Source: JAGVPT01 sp963717445
Lineage (GTDB): Bacteria > Bacteroidota > Ignavibacteria > UBA10030 > UBA8401
Direction: 5' to 3'
Assembly: GCA_963717445.1 (NCBI GenBank)
Contig: OY970334.1
Location: forward strand, 4,171,172 to 4,235,171
Length of the DNA: 64,000 nt
Positions 33,097-41,901 of this stretch are shown in pieces; within the stretch, counting starts at the first letter, position 1, and the number at the start of each line of letters is the position of its first letter. The position numbers were made by a program, and so were the translations under genes. A model generated the notes under the pieces. That model saw nothing but the letters and a program-made list of their open reading frames with translations, made no database searches and was not told the DNA's origin.

Positions 33097-33271
33097 CGAT
33101 ATTTTCCGCTCGGCAAAGCTGCATCTCGCTGAAAATTTTTACGCTATGCGGACCATTCCGTTTGAGAGCATCGCTATCTCGATTGCCGTCGAGCAACGGA
33201 AATTGATTAAACGCCTGCACGAGCGGATCCTCCAGCTGGAGGAAAAAGCTGCTTCTCTTCAAACCAAGTGA
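32993..33271 (+). CDS. Small helical protein of the PolB cassette
   Basis: 92 residues from the ATG at 32993, which has GGAG nine bases before it; it overlaps the RecA-like gene by 104 bases in another frame. The product is helical and charged (WSKYRRGLRKDDQELFDDIF; EQRKLIKRLHERILQLEEK, a probable coiled coil). Not recognised, but its place between the RecA-like and polymerase genes suggests a bridging or clamp-type factor. The stop overlaps the polymerase ATG. Confidence 0.65.
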   Translation: MGRTVPTFTNIIDNEMASWSKYRRGLRKDDQELFDDIFRSAKLHLAENFYAMRTIPFESIAISIAVEQRKLIKRLHERILQLEEKAASLQTK

Positions 33272-35583
33272 TGGGAAAAACAATGCGCCGCACGATCATC
33301 GGCTGGCTGTTTGATGTCTATCCTTCGCCAAAAGGAATAACCGTTTGGTTTATCGGACGGGATGGGGAAAGGTATCGCGCTTTTCGTCCCTATCGTCCGT
33401 CGTTCTTTCTTCATGTGAACGATTCCGACGCCAGGCGGGTTGCGACGCTCAGCGCCCGTTGCCCGGTTCACGTCTCGCTGGGGCGTGCAACGCGGAAAGA
33501 AATCTATTCCGGCGATACGTGGGATGTGATACAGGTGTACGTGCATGATACGATGCGTTTCAAAGAAGCCGTACGGTATTTTGAGCAGTTCCTTCCGCAT
33601 TTCGCGTTCTATAATTCGGATATTCTCGTCGCTCAATTATTTTTGTACGAAACAAAGCTCTTTCCGCTGGCACTCGGCGAGTATGACATTGATGACGTTG
33701 GGGAATTGATCGGATGGAGGGTCAACGATTCCGGCAGCGACTTTGAGTATGAGCTGCCGCCGTTTTCGATGATGTCGCTTCGCAATGGAAATGATTTTGT
33801 CCCGCCAAAATATCAGAAACATTTCCAGATTGAAATCGCGTACGATGGCACGACCTACGCGTTGGAGCAAGAGAATCCCGTCGAAATGCTCGAGGCGCTT
33901 AACTGGCATCTGCATCGCTGCGACCCCGACATTCTTCTTACCGAATACGGCGACTCATCGCTGATGCCGGTCATTGCGGCGCTTTCGCAGCGGCACAAAA
34001 TTCCTTCCTTGCTCAACCGCGATCAAACGGTGGGATATATGACCACGAAGGAATCGAGTTTTTTCCAGTATGGAAAAATTGTTCACAAAGACGGTGCGTT
34101 CGAGCTTGCCGGGCGCTGGCACATTGATGCGAAAAATTCTTTCACGGTCACTGAGGCGGAACTGGACGGTTTGTTCGAAATGGCACGGCTGACACAAATC
34201 CCCGCTCAGCGCCAGGGGCGGGCGAGCATCGGAACGTCGATGTCGTCGCTGCAACTTTCTTGGGCGTATCAGAATAATATTTTAATTCCATCGAAGAAAC
34301 GTGAGCCAGAGGAATTTAAATCTGCAGCGACGCTGCTGCTTGCGGACCGCGGCGGACTGATCTTTAACCCGCCCCTCGGTTTTCACGAGGATGTTGCCGA
34401 GCTCGATTTCGTTTCGATGTATCCGACAATCATGGTGGAAAAGAATGTTTCGCCTGAAACCGTCAATTGCCGCTGCTGCAAGAATACGAAAGTACCGGAG
34501 CTTGAATACACCATCTGCGAAAAACGAGAGGGGATCATTCCCGCAACGCTTCGCACTGTCGTGAAGAAACGGTCATACTACAAGTCGATGAAAAAGAAAT
34601 ACAAAGGAAAGGACGAAGCCCTTTTCCGCCGGTACGACGCACGGCAAAGTGCGCTCAAATGGATGCTCGTGAGCTGTTTCGGGTATCTCGGTTACAAGAA
34701 TGCCCGCTTTGGAAGAATTGAAGCACACGAATCGGTGAATGCATTTTCCCGCGATGCAATCCTCGCTGCAAAAGAAATTGCAGAAGCGAACGGTTTTGAG
34801 ATGCTTCACGCAATCATCGACTGTATGTGGTTAAAAAAAAACGGGGCGACGGAAGCGGAGTACCAATCGCTCTGTCGAACGATCGCAGAGCGTGTCGGCA
34901 TCGATATTTCGATCGAGGGTATCTATAGCTGGATTCTTTTCCCGGCATCGAAGCGAGACCCGGAAATTACAACCGCGAATCGCTACGTCGGTTGGTATCA
35001 GGACGGAGAGATGAAGATGCGAGGCATCGAATCGCGACGGCACGATACGCCGAAATTTGTCAAGGCGATGCAGATAGCAATGCTGAAGAAGATGGGGGAA
35101 GCGAAAAGGGTGGAGGAACTGCGTGCGATGACCCCCGATTTGCTCGAAATTGTCCGCGATTCTATTTCTGTATTGCGGAGCGGAAAGGCGAATCCGATGG
35201 AGCTTGTGCTTCGACGGCATATCACCAAGGAAGCGGAAGAGTACACGAACAACAGCATCAACGCTGTTGTCTCAAAGCTTGTGGAGAGCATGGGTGTCCA
35301 TCTTTCTGCCGGTGAATCTATAGAGTTCATCATCCTCGATCAGTCGGGCAAACACAAACTGGAAAAAGCGAAACCGCTGGCGTTGTACGCATTCGAAGAC
35401 GGCTACGACATTGCAACCTATACCGAATTTGCACTGAAAGCAGCGGCAACCTTACTGGAACCGTTCGGTTATTCTTTTGAAGAACTCGAGAAACAATTCA
35501 ATATCGATCAAAAGAAACCACGCCGAGCAACGCGAAACGGCGATGCTACATTAGCACTGGAGTTCATAAAAGAATGGATTTGA
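33271..35583 (+). CDS. Family B DNA polymerase, PolB2-like, probable translesion type
   Basis: 770 residues from the ATG at 33271, which overlaps the previous stop (TGATG). Motif A is intact: ELDFVSMYPTIM with D379, S382, Y384. Motif B is KWMLVSCFGYLGYKNARFG. Motif C, normally YGDTDS, reads AIIDCMWLKK: the first Asp (D517) stays, the second is Met519. The N-terminal exonuclease region is degenerate: the ExoI DIE position reads QIE, and ExoII lacks Asn/Asp (DPDILLTEYGDSS). It therefore probably lacks proofreading and may need a non-standard metal site. Bacterial PolB enzymes are scattered, suggesting transfer. Alternative starts: GTG 33268, ATG 33283. Confidence 0.85.
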   Translation: MGKTMRRTIIGWLFDVYPSPKGITVWFIGRDGERYRAFRPYRPSFFLHVNDSDARRVATLSARCPVHVSLGRATRKEIYSGDTWDVIQVYVHDTMRFKEAVRYFEQFLPHFAFYNSDILVAQLFLYETKLFPLALGEYDIDDVGELIGWRVNDSGSDFEYELPPFSMMSLRNGNDFVPPKYQKHFQIEIAYDGTTYALEQENPVEMLEALNWHLHRCDPDILLTEYGDSSLMPVIAALSQRHKIPSLLNRDQTVGYMTTKESSFFQYGKIVHKDGAFELAGRWHIDAKNSFTVTEAELDGLFEMARLTQIPAQRQGRASIGTSMSSLQLSWAYQNNILIPSKKREPEEFKSAATLLLADRGGLIFNPPLGFHEDVAELDFVSMYPTIMVEKNVSPETVNCRCCKNTKVPELEYTICEKREGIIPATLRTVVKKRSYYKSMKKKYKGKDEALFRRYDARQSALKWMLVSCFGYLGYKNARFGRIEAHESVNAFSRDAILAAKEIAEANGFEMLHAIIDCMWLKKNGATEAEYQSLCRTIAERVGIDISIEGIYSWILFPASKRDPEITTANRYVGWYQDGEMKMRGIESRRHDTPKFVKAMQIAMLKKMGEAKRVEELRAMTPDLLEIVRDSISVLRSGKANPMELVLRRHITKEAEEYTNNSINAVVSKLVESMGVHLSAGESIEFIILDQSGKHKLEKAKPLALYAFEDGYDIATYTEFALKAAATLLEPFGYSFEELEKQFNIDQKKPRRATRNGDATLALEFIKEWI

Positions 35584-35676
35584 AGTATGCGGGGAAAATG
35601 CGTATTATCAACTTGTGCGGAACGCTTTTAGGGCACAACGTCGTCATTAACCTGTCAATTTCTGAACCCTCTACAC

Positions 35677-38600
35677 ATGAATGTTGCTCCGCTGTTCATT
35701 CGGTGCACCTGCTTCCCATCACTCCAACGCTCTGCCAATCATTGCACTTCCCAGAATGAGTTTCACATCCTTGGAGAAGTAAGGGACCGGTACAAATTTG
35801 ACGAATCCCTTTTTTCAAGCAACGGGAATGTCATTTTCCCGAACTTCCACGCCGCGAGAATATTTGCGAAGAAACTGAACGATGCACGGAACCTTGTCAG
35901 ATTTCCGGAAAAAGGGGTAAAGGCCGGACAGTTGAACGCCCTCGGATTGATCGATGAGATTTATCATTATATCCTGCGGCTATATGAGGAATCGGCAAAC
36001 CCGGGCGTTTTCGAACGGGCGCATACTGATCTCAACGCAAAAATTGGCACGAGTGAATTTCAAACAGTTGTCGATTCTTTTGTCGATCTCTTTCCACCAC
36101 TCAGCGTCTATAAAAAAGAATTAGCGACCGAACAATACTTAGCGGGAACGAGTGAGGGAAGGTCGAATCTGCATATTACGATTGAAGAATTGATGCTGCT
36201 GTATTTCGCAAACTTCAATCCGGCGGCCGCGAAGTTTGATGAGTTGTTCGCAGACAAGCAGTTGTCGGAGAGAGCCAAATACCGGACATTTATCGGCGAA
36301 CTGGAGAATTTTTTCAAGACTGAAAAAAGATTCGGTCCAGAAAATCAATTCATATTCGACCTGCTGCGCGCGCCCATTCTCGCCCATCCCGACAGCCTTG
36401 AGGCTCAACTTGGATATATCAAATCAAAATGGGGAATGCTCCTTTCTTCAAAATTTCTAGATAGGATTTTGGGGAGCTTGGATCTTCTACAAGAAGAAAA
36501 CAAGATTGTTCTCGGCGGTGCCGGTCATGCAGTTGTTCCTTCGTATGATGCCAAAGGATCAGGGCATCTTTCATACGGTTCTTTTGAAGCCGAACGCTTC
36601 ACATCGGATTTGGAATGGATGCCTAAAGTTGTTCTACTTGCAAAAAACACGTACGTGTGGTTGGACCAACTTTCAAAAAAATATCACCGGGCTATTGTCA
36701 GGCTTGACGATATCCCTGATGAAGAACTGGACCAGCTTGCCAGATGGAATTTTACGGGGTTGTGGCTCATCGGTTTGTGGGAACGAAGCAATGCATCGAA
36801 GAAAATCAAACAATGGACCGGAAATCCCGAAGCGGTCCCGTCCGCGTATTCGTTGTATGAATACGAAATTGCGCGGGAAATTGGCGGCGAAGAAGCCTTT
36901 CAGAATTTGAATCACCGTGCCTGGCAACGGGGAATCCGTCTCGCGGGTGACATGGTTCCAAACCATATGGGAATTTATTCGCGGTGGGTCGTGGAGCATC
37001 CTGAATATTTTATCCAGTCGGAGTATTGTCCTTTCCCGAATTATCGATTTTCCGGAGGTGATTTGTCGGAGACTCCCGATGTTCAGATTCGTATCGAAGA
37101 TGGATATTGGTCGCGACGAGATGCCGCGGTTGTTTTTCAACGGATCGATACCAGAACCGGAACGACAACGTACCTCTATCACGGCAATGACGGGACCAAT
37201 ATGCCGTGGAATGATACCGCGCAATTGGATCTGTTGCGTGCGGATGTGCGTGAAGCGGTTATTCAAACAATTTTCCATGTAGCCCGTAAGTTTTCGATTA
37301 TTCGATTCGATGCGGCAATGACCTTGACGAAGAAGCATTTTCAGCGGCTTTGGTATCCGCAGCCGGGAACGGGTGGGGACATTCCGTCCCGGGCAGACCA
37401 CGCGCTGGGCAAAGAGGAATTTGACAGGTTGTTCCCGAGCGAATTTTGGCGTGATGTTGTCGACAGGATCAATCAGTACATGCCGAGCACGTTATTGCTG
37501 GCTGAAGCGTTTTGGCTGATGGAAGGATATTTTGTTCGCACGCTCGGAATGCACCGTGTGTACAACAGCGCGTTCATGCATATGCTGATGAAAGAAGAAA
37601 ATGAGAAATACCATCAGCTCATCAAGAACACGTTGGCATTCAATCCCGAAATCCTGAAGCGGTATGTCAATTTCATGAGCAATCCCGACAAACAAACTGC
37701 CATTGCGCAATTCGGGAAAGACGATAAATATTTCGGCGTCGCGTTGATGATGATAACACTTCCCGGCCTCCCGATGTTCGGCCATGGGCAGATAGAAGGC
37801 TACACAGAAAAGTATGGGATGGAATATAAACGAGCCTACTATGACGAATTTCCGGATGATCAACTCGTCCTGCGGCACGAACATGAGGTCTTTCCAGTCA
37901 TGAAGAGGAGGCATTTATTCAGCGATGTTACGAATTTCGAATTGTACGAATTTTTTGATTCACGGGGACATATCAACCATAATGTCTTTGCATATTCAAA
38001 CATGGCCGGAGGGGAACGGGCACTGATTTTTTATCATAACAAGTATCAGGAATGCAAGGGGTGGATCCGGTCTGCTGTGCTGAAATCTGTTATTGCTGGG
38101 GGCGGAGAAAGAAAAAATGTCGAAAGAACTCTCGGCCAAGCGTTAGCGTTGAACCATGGTGAGAATGTTTTCTATGTGTTCAAAGATTACAAGTCCGGTT
38201 TGGAGTTTATTCGTTCAGGAAAAGAACTTTACGAGCGGGGAATGTATGCCGAGTTAAAGGCGTTTGAGTACCAAATATTTTTGGATTTTAGAGAAGTTTA
38301 TGATGAAGCTGGAGAATATAAGGCCGTTGCCCGACGGCTCCACGGCGGCGGAGTGCAGAGTATTAACCAGGTTCTCGTCGACTTGCGGCATGCTCCGATC
38401 CATGATTCTGTGAAGCTTCTTCTTTCTCCCGACAACATTGCTTTTTTGAAGATCCATTGCTTGGCTGCCGGCGAGCCTAAAGCCAATGTAAAAAAGACGA
38501 ACGAGGTCGAACGCCAATTTTCAGTGTTTGCTCATGAAGTGAAAAAGTATATTCACGCAGAGGATGATCTCTCTTCGATAGAAAAATCATTTTCACGAGA

Positions 38601-39255
38601 TATTATTTCACTGGCCGATATCTGGCATATCGTGAAAACCGATTTGAAGAAGAGCAGCAAAAGTCGAAAAGGCGGCTGGGAAAGCGGATTTCGTAAAACA
38701 AAAATCTATACAACGATGAACCAACCGTCTCATTATGGACTTTTATTTTCCTGGCTTGTTGCCGATAAGCTTTCACATTTCACGCCGGCCAACACTCAGG
38801 TTTCTGGGAAGGTTGATTTATTCGCGAGCTTGGATCTTGAAAAGCCATTGAGAAAGGTCTTTTCCGCCGCGGGACGGAACCATGAGCAGGTTCAGCGGGA
38901 CATTTGTCTTTTACGCATCCTGATGAAACATCAAAATATTCTCACCGATGCAGATACCCATAATCGCTTTTTAAGGATGGAACAACTTTTTGACGATTAT
39001 GACGTGAGGGAGTTTATCAAAGTTAACCTCTACAATGAAACATGGTTTTACAACAAAGAATGTTTTGCGGAGATGATACAGTGGCTCTTTTTGGTCTCAA
39101 TCATTCATGATTGGAATCGAGGGGAGGCTTCGGGCCGGACCAATACGTCTATGGCAATGCAAAAATTCGTTTTCGCAAATGAAATCGAGAAGCTTTCCAA
39201 TAAGTCCTCGTATGATATTGAAAAGTTACGGGAACTGCTATCGTTGGAAGAATGA
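35677..39255 (+). CDS. Very large GH13 alpha-amylase-family protein
   Basis: 1192 residues; the GH13 (alpha/beta)8 barrel is central (about 330-760). Seen: GDMVPNHMGIYSRWV, nucleophile D545 in IIRFDAAMTL, acid/base E610 in LLLAEAFWL, and GLPMFGHGQIEGYTEKYGMEY. The first 300 and last 350 residues are family-specific helical regions. No signal peptide, so it is likely cytosolic and works on glycogen or maltodextrin, possibly as a transferase. The first 25 codons look non-coding, and no better start exists in frame; the true start is uncertain. A terminator lies about 165 bases downstream. Confidence 0.8.
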   Translation: MNVAPLFIRCTCFPSLQRSANHCTSQNEFHILGEVRDRYKFDESLFSSNGNVIFPNFHAARIFAKKLNDARNLVRFPEKGVKAGQLNALGLIDEIYHYILRLYEESANPGVFERAHTDLNAKIGTSEFQTVVDSFVDLFPPLSVYKKELATEQYLAGTSEGRSNLHITIEELMLLYFANFNPAAAKFDELFADKQLSERAKYRTFIGELENFFKTEKRFGPENQFIFDLLRAPILAHPDSLEAQLGYIKSKWGMLLSSKFLDRILGSLDLLQEENKIVLGGAGHAVVPSYDAKGSGHLSYGSFEAERFTSDLEWMPKVVLLAKNTYVWLDQLSKKYHRAIVRLDDIPDEELDQLARWNFTGLWLIGLWERSNASKKIKQWTGNPEAVPSAYSLYEYEIAREIGGEEAFQNLNHRAWQRGIRLAGDMVPNHMGIYSRWVVEHPEYFIQSEYCPFPNYRFSGGDLSETPDVQIRIEDGYWSRRDAAVVFQRIDTRTGTTTYLYHGNDGTNMPWNDTAQLDLLRADVREAVIQTIFHVARKFSIIRFDAAMTLTKKHFQRLWYPQPGTGGDIPSRADHALGKEEFDRLFPSEFWRDVVDRINQYMPSTLLLAEAFWLMEGYFVRTLGMHRVYNSAFMHMLMKEENEKYHQLIKNTLAFNPEILKRYVNFMSNPDKQTAIAQFGKDDKYFGVALMMITLPGLPMFGHGQIEGYTEKYGMEYKRAYYDEFPDDQLVLRHEHEVFPVMKRRHLFSDVTNFELYEFFDSRGHINHNVFAYSNMAGGERALIFYHNKYQECKGWIRSAVLKSVIAGGGERKNVERTLGQALALNHGENVFYVFKDYKSGLEFIRSGKELYERGMYAELKAFEYQIFLDFREVYDEAGEYKAVARRLHGGGVQSINQVLVDLRHAPIHDSVKLLLSPDNIAFLKIHCLAAGEPKANVKKTNEVERQFSVFAHEVKKYIHAEDDLSSIEKSFSRDIISLADIWHIVKTDLKKSSKSRKGGWESGFRKTKIYTTMNQPSHYGLLFSWLVADKLSHFTPANTQVSGKVDLFASLDLEKPLRKVFSAAGRNHEQVQRDICLLRILMKHQNILTDADTHNRFLRMEQLFDDYDVREFIKVNLYNETWFYNKECFAEMIQWLFLVSIIHDWNRGEASGRTNTSMAMQKFVFANEIEKLSNKSSYDIEKLRELLSLEE

Positions 39256-39376
39256 TGAGATATCGAACACCGGAGGGAAGATTTCGATACGATGAAAAGT
39301 GGCGAGTACGATGGTATCTTTTTTTGCTTTTTATTATTGACTTTTCATTTTTTATCCTTATATTTGTATCAGACCT

Positions 39377-39406
39377 GTGTGACGCTTCCTCCCCTGAGCG
39401 TCGCAC
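39377..39406. repeat. Hairpin before terminator
   Basis: GTGTGACGCT and AGCGTCGCAC pair (one G-T) around a 10-base loop rich in C, 14 bases ahead of the terminator at 39420. Confidence 0.45.
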
Positions 39407-39419
39407 CTAGAAAGGGTCG

Positions 39420-39455
39420 AGCCTGGCGTTCCCCCCCAACGCCGGGCTTTTTTTA
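39420..39455 (+). terminator. Intrinsic terminator between GH13 gene and DUF3098 gene
   Basis: AGCCTGGCGTT (39420-39430), C-rich loop, AACGCCGGGCT (39438-39448), then seven T. Eleven base pairs with one G-T. Confidence 0.9.
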
Positions 39456-39488
39456 TTCATCGATTACTTCGTTACGAGAGGTAAACTC

Positions 39489-39791
39489 ATGGCCAAAGCA
39501 ATGAAAGAAAAAGAGAAGCTCGCAAAACGAAAAGCGAAAAAAATTGAAATTCTTCCTCTTGACGCGATCAATTACAAAATTATAATCTCCGGGGTTGTGG
39601 TAATCGTTTTAGGCTACATCGCGCTGGGGATGGAACCGTGGGATGGTTTTATAGCGTTGACTGTCGCGCCGATCCTTCTTCTTGTCGGCTATTGTATCGT
39701 CATTCCGGTCGGAATCATCTATAGAAAAAAGAAAGCTGAGATCGCCGCTCCCATGACCCAGCTTCCAACCGAAGCAACTCCCCAAAGTTAG
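39489..39791 (+). CDS. DUF3098-like two-helix membrane protein
   Basis: 100 residues. A Lys-rich N-terminus (KAMKEKEKLAKRKAKK) is followed by INYKIIISGVVVIVLGYIAL and VAPILLLVGYCIVIPVGII, two membrane helices; this is the DUF3098 layout, widespread in Bacteroidota. Function unknown; in many genomes these small proteins adjoin cell-division or undecaprenyl genes, but not here. Converges with the phosphate transporter. Confidence 0.7.
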   Translation: MAKAMKEKEKLAKRKAKKIEILPLDAINYKIIISGVVVIVLGYIALGMEPWDGFIALTVAPILLLVGYCIVIPVGIIYRKKKAEIAAPMTQLPTEATPQS

Positions 39792-39843
39792 ATCGAGCAT
39801 AGCAACAGGGAAAAGTTATCCTGCATTTCGGAGCAAAATCTTT

Positions 39844-40833
39844 TCAACGAAACAAAGGGGAAAGAATCCAGTAGGTCAAGGCGGAAACGATCGCCGAAAG
39901 CGGTATTGTTAATATCCACGCTATGACAATCCGTCCTGCAACTCCCCACCGAACTGCGGACAATCTTCTTGTTGCACCGACTCCCATAATTGCTCCCGTG
40001 ATGGTATGGGTCGTGCTTACGCTAATGCCTCCGAATGCTGTTGCAAGCAGTGTGATCCCACCCGCAGTTTCAGCGCAGAACCCATCGGCTGGTTTAAGTT
40101 TAGTCACTTTTTGCCCCATGGTTTTTACAATTCTCCATCCGCCGAACAACGTCCCCGTTGCAATTGCGATATGAGAACATATGATCACCCAAAACGGGAC
40201 GTGAAATACAGCTAAATATCCGGATGAGACGAGCAAGCCGGTAATGATGCCCATTGTCTTTTGTGCATCGTTGGTTCCGTGTCCTAAACTATACAGTGCC
40301 GCTGAAAGCAATTGAAGCCTGCGGAAAAGGCGGTTAATTTTGGAGGAAGGCTTTTTGTTGAAAATCCACATGAGAACGACCATGAGACTGAACGCGATCA
40401 CCATTCCAATGAGCGGTGCGAGTGCGATGAAGATAAGGGTCATCGTCCAACCGCCGAAAAGAATTGAGTCAAAACCTGCCTTGGCAATGGCTGCACCGGC
40501 GTACCCTCCCATGAGAGCATGGGAGGAGCTTGATGGAAGGCCGTAGTACCAGGTAATTAAATTCCAGACAATCGCGCCCAACAGTCCGCAGAGAATGACA
40601 TATTCATTGACACTCTCAAGTTTTACAAGACCTGCGCCGATTGTTTTCGCAACCCGTACGTCAAAAAGAAACGCAGCGACCAGATTAAAAAAGGCCGCCC
40701 ATACAACAGCTTTGCGCGGCGTCAGGACACGAGTTGACACGATGGTCGCAATAGAATTTGCGGAATCGTGGAACCCGTTCAAAAAATCGAAAACCAAAGC
40801 GACAAGAATAATGAAAATGACTAAGGTGAGCAT
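39844..40833 (-). CDS. pit: Low-affinity inorganic phosphate transporter (PiT family)
   Basis: 329-residue polytopic inner-membrane symporter. The N-terminal family repeat DFLNGFHDSANSIATIVSTR and the C-terminal repeat YSLGHGTNDAQKTMGIIT with its GxNDAxK signature are both present; SSSHALMGGYAGA and STTHTITGAIMGVG mark the two inverted halves. It transports metal phosphate with H+ or Na+. DUF47 protein lies 21 bases upstream, the standard PiT partner. Confidence 0.95.
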   Translation of the reverse strand: MLTLVIFIILVALVFDFLNGFHDSANSIATIVSTRVLTPRKAVVWAAFFNLVAAFLFDVRVAKTIGAGLVKLESVNEYVILCGLLGAIVWNLITWYYGLPSSSSHALMGGYAGAAIAKAGFDSILFGGWTMTLIFIALAPLIGMVIAFSLMVVLMWIFNKKPSSKINRLFRRLQLLSAALYSLGHGTNDAQKTMGIITGLLVSSGYLAVFHVPFWVIICSHIAIATGTLFGGWRIVKTMGQKVTKLKPADGFCAETAGGITLLATAFGGISVSTTHTITGAIMGVGATRRLSAVRWGVAGRIVIAWILTIPLSAIVSALTYWILSPLFR

Positions 40834-40854
40834 TATTTCAAACGGAGAGAATGG

Positions 40855-41502
40855 TTAGGCATATTTAATCACGATTCCTTCAAGCACATTTGCAACATCT
40901 TCGCATTTGTCCGTTGCGGTTTCTAATCCCACATATATTTCTTTTAATTTGATGATTTGAATGGGATTCTTTTCTTTCTCAAAGAGTTCTGCAATCGCCT
41001 GTTCAAACACTTCGTCGGCGCCGTTTTCGTATTCGTTGACTTTGCGGAAAACCTTCTGAAGCTCATCAAATTGTTGAATATTCCTTAGCAGGCTTACTCC
41101 ATGATGCAACTCATTGATGGAAAGTGTGAGGATATCAGCTAATTGGGTCATCTTCGGTGGCCAACGTTTTACCTTATAGAGAAAGAACCGCCCTGCACTT
41201 CCGTCCATGTAGTCCATGATGTCGTCCAACGATGATGCAAGCGTATAGATGTCTTCTCTGTCAAGAGGAGTCACAAACGTCGAATTCAATTCAGAGAAAA
41301 TTTTATGCGTGACCGTATCCCCCTCATGCTCATGATCATGAATCCGATTGATCAGTGCTTCAATTTCAGATTTATTCTTTGTTTGAGTAAGGTTTTTCAT
41401 GACCTCTGCAGCTTTAACAAGGTTTTGCGCAGACTCTTCCAACAATGTAAAGAACTTATCGTCTTTTGGCAGAAGTTTGTGAATGAGTTGATCAAATTTC
41501 AT
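40855..41502 (-). CDS. DUF47 (PhoU-like) phosphate transport regulator
   Basis: 215 residues from the ATG at 41502, matching the family start (KFDQLIHKLLPKDDKFFTLLEE). All-helical PhoU-like fold; EHEGDTVTHKIFSELNSTFVTPLDREDIYTLASSLDDIMD is the diagnostic block with its acidic metal-binding motif. The longer frame up to 41616 is rejected. Cotranscribed with pit, whose activity it is thought to govern. Confidence 0.93.
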   Translation of the reverse strand: MKFDQLIHKLLPKDDKFFTLLEESAQNLVKAAEVMKNLTQTKNKSEIEALINRIHDHEHEGDTVTHKIFSELNSTFVTPLDREDIYTLASSLDDIMDYMDGSAGRFFLYKVKRWPPKMTQLADILTLSINELHHGVSLLRNIQQFDELQKVFRKVNEYENGADEVFEQAIAELFEKEKNPIQIIKLKEIYVGLETATDKCEDVANVLEGIVIKYA

Positions 41503-41901
41503 GGAAGGTGTCCTGGATTGGTTGCAGGTGTTAATTTTTCCGCCGCTAAAGTACAAATTAAGTACATGGGATACAACGATTTTTTTGCCGCTTTCATTCA
41601 TTAAAAGAGTAGCCATTGAATTTGAAAATAACTTTTGTCAATGCATCCCTGTCATGCCTTTGCACCGAAGGCGTTGCTTCGGGAAAAGCATCCATATCGA
41701 CAAACGATAAATACATGGGTTCCCCGAACGAATCCTTCGGACTCGCGTTAAGGAGGGGTGACAAATTCATGCACTACCAAGAAGCTTCTTGATATTACTT
41801 TGCAACTTCACTATGTTAAAGCGATGATTTCCATGAGATCATTCTCACACTGTAAATGAAAGGCAATAGCATTTCACATTCAATTCGGAAGGGGCTCACA
41901 C
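41503..41901. other. Intergenic region between DUF47 and gltD-like genes
   Basis: 399 bases without a convincing gene. A repeat-like stretch at about 41648-41765 (GTCATGCC..., CGAAG/CTTCG hairpin, ...GGGGTGACAAA) recalls the element at 11961. The two divergent promoters should lie here but no strong boxes stand out. GGAAGGGG precedes the gltD ATG. Confidence 0.5.

Noticed and set aside
35574..35759. Short frame bridging the polymerase and GH13 genes
   Set aside because: No motif; overlaps both neighbours and ends inside the GH13 N-terminal region.
39377..39406. Riboswitch-like double hairpin before the DUF3098 gene
   Set aside because: The second hairpin is an ordinary terminator for the upstream gene and no known aptamer pattern is visible.
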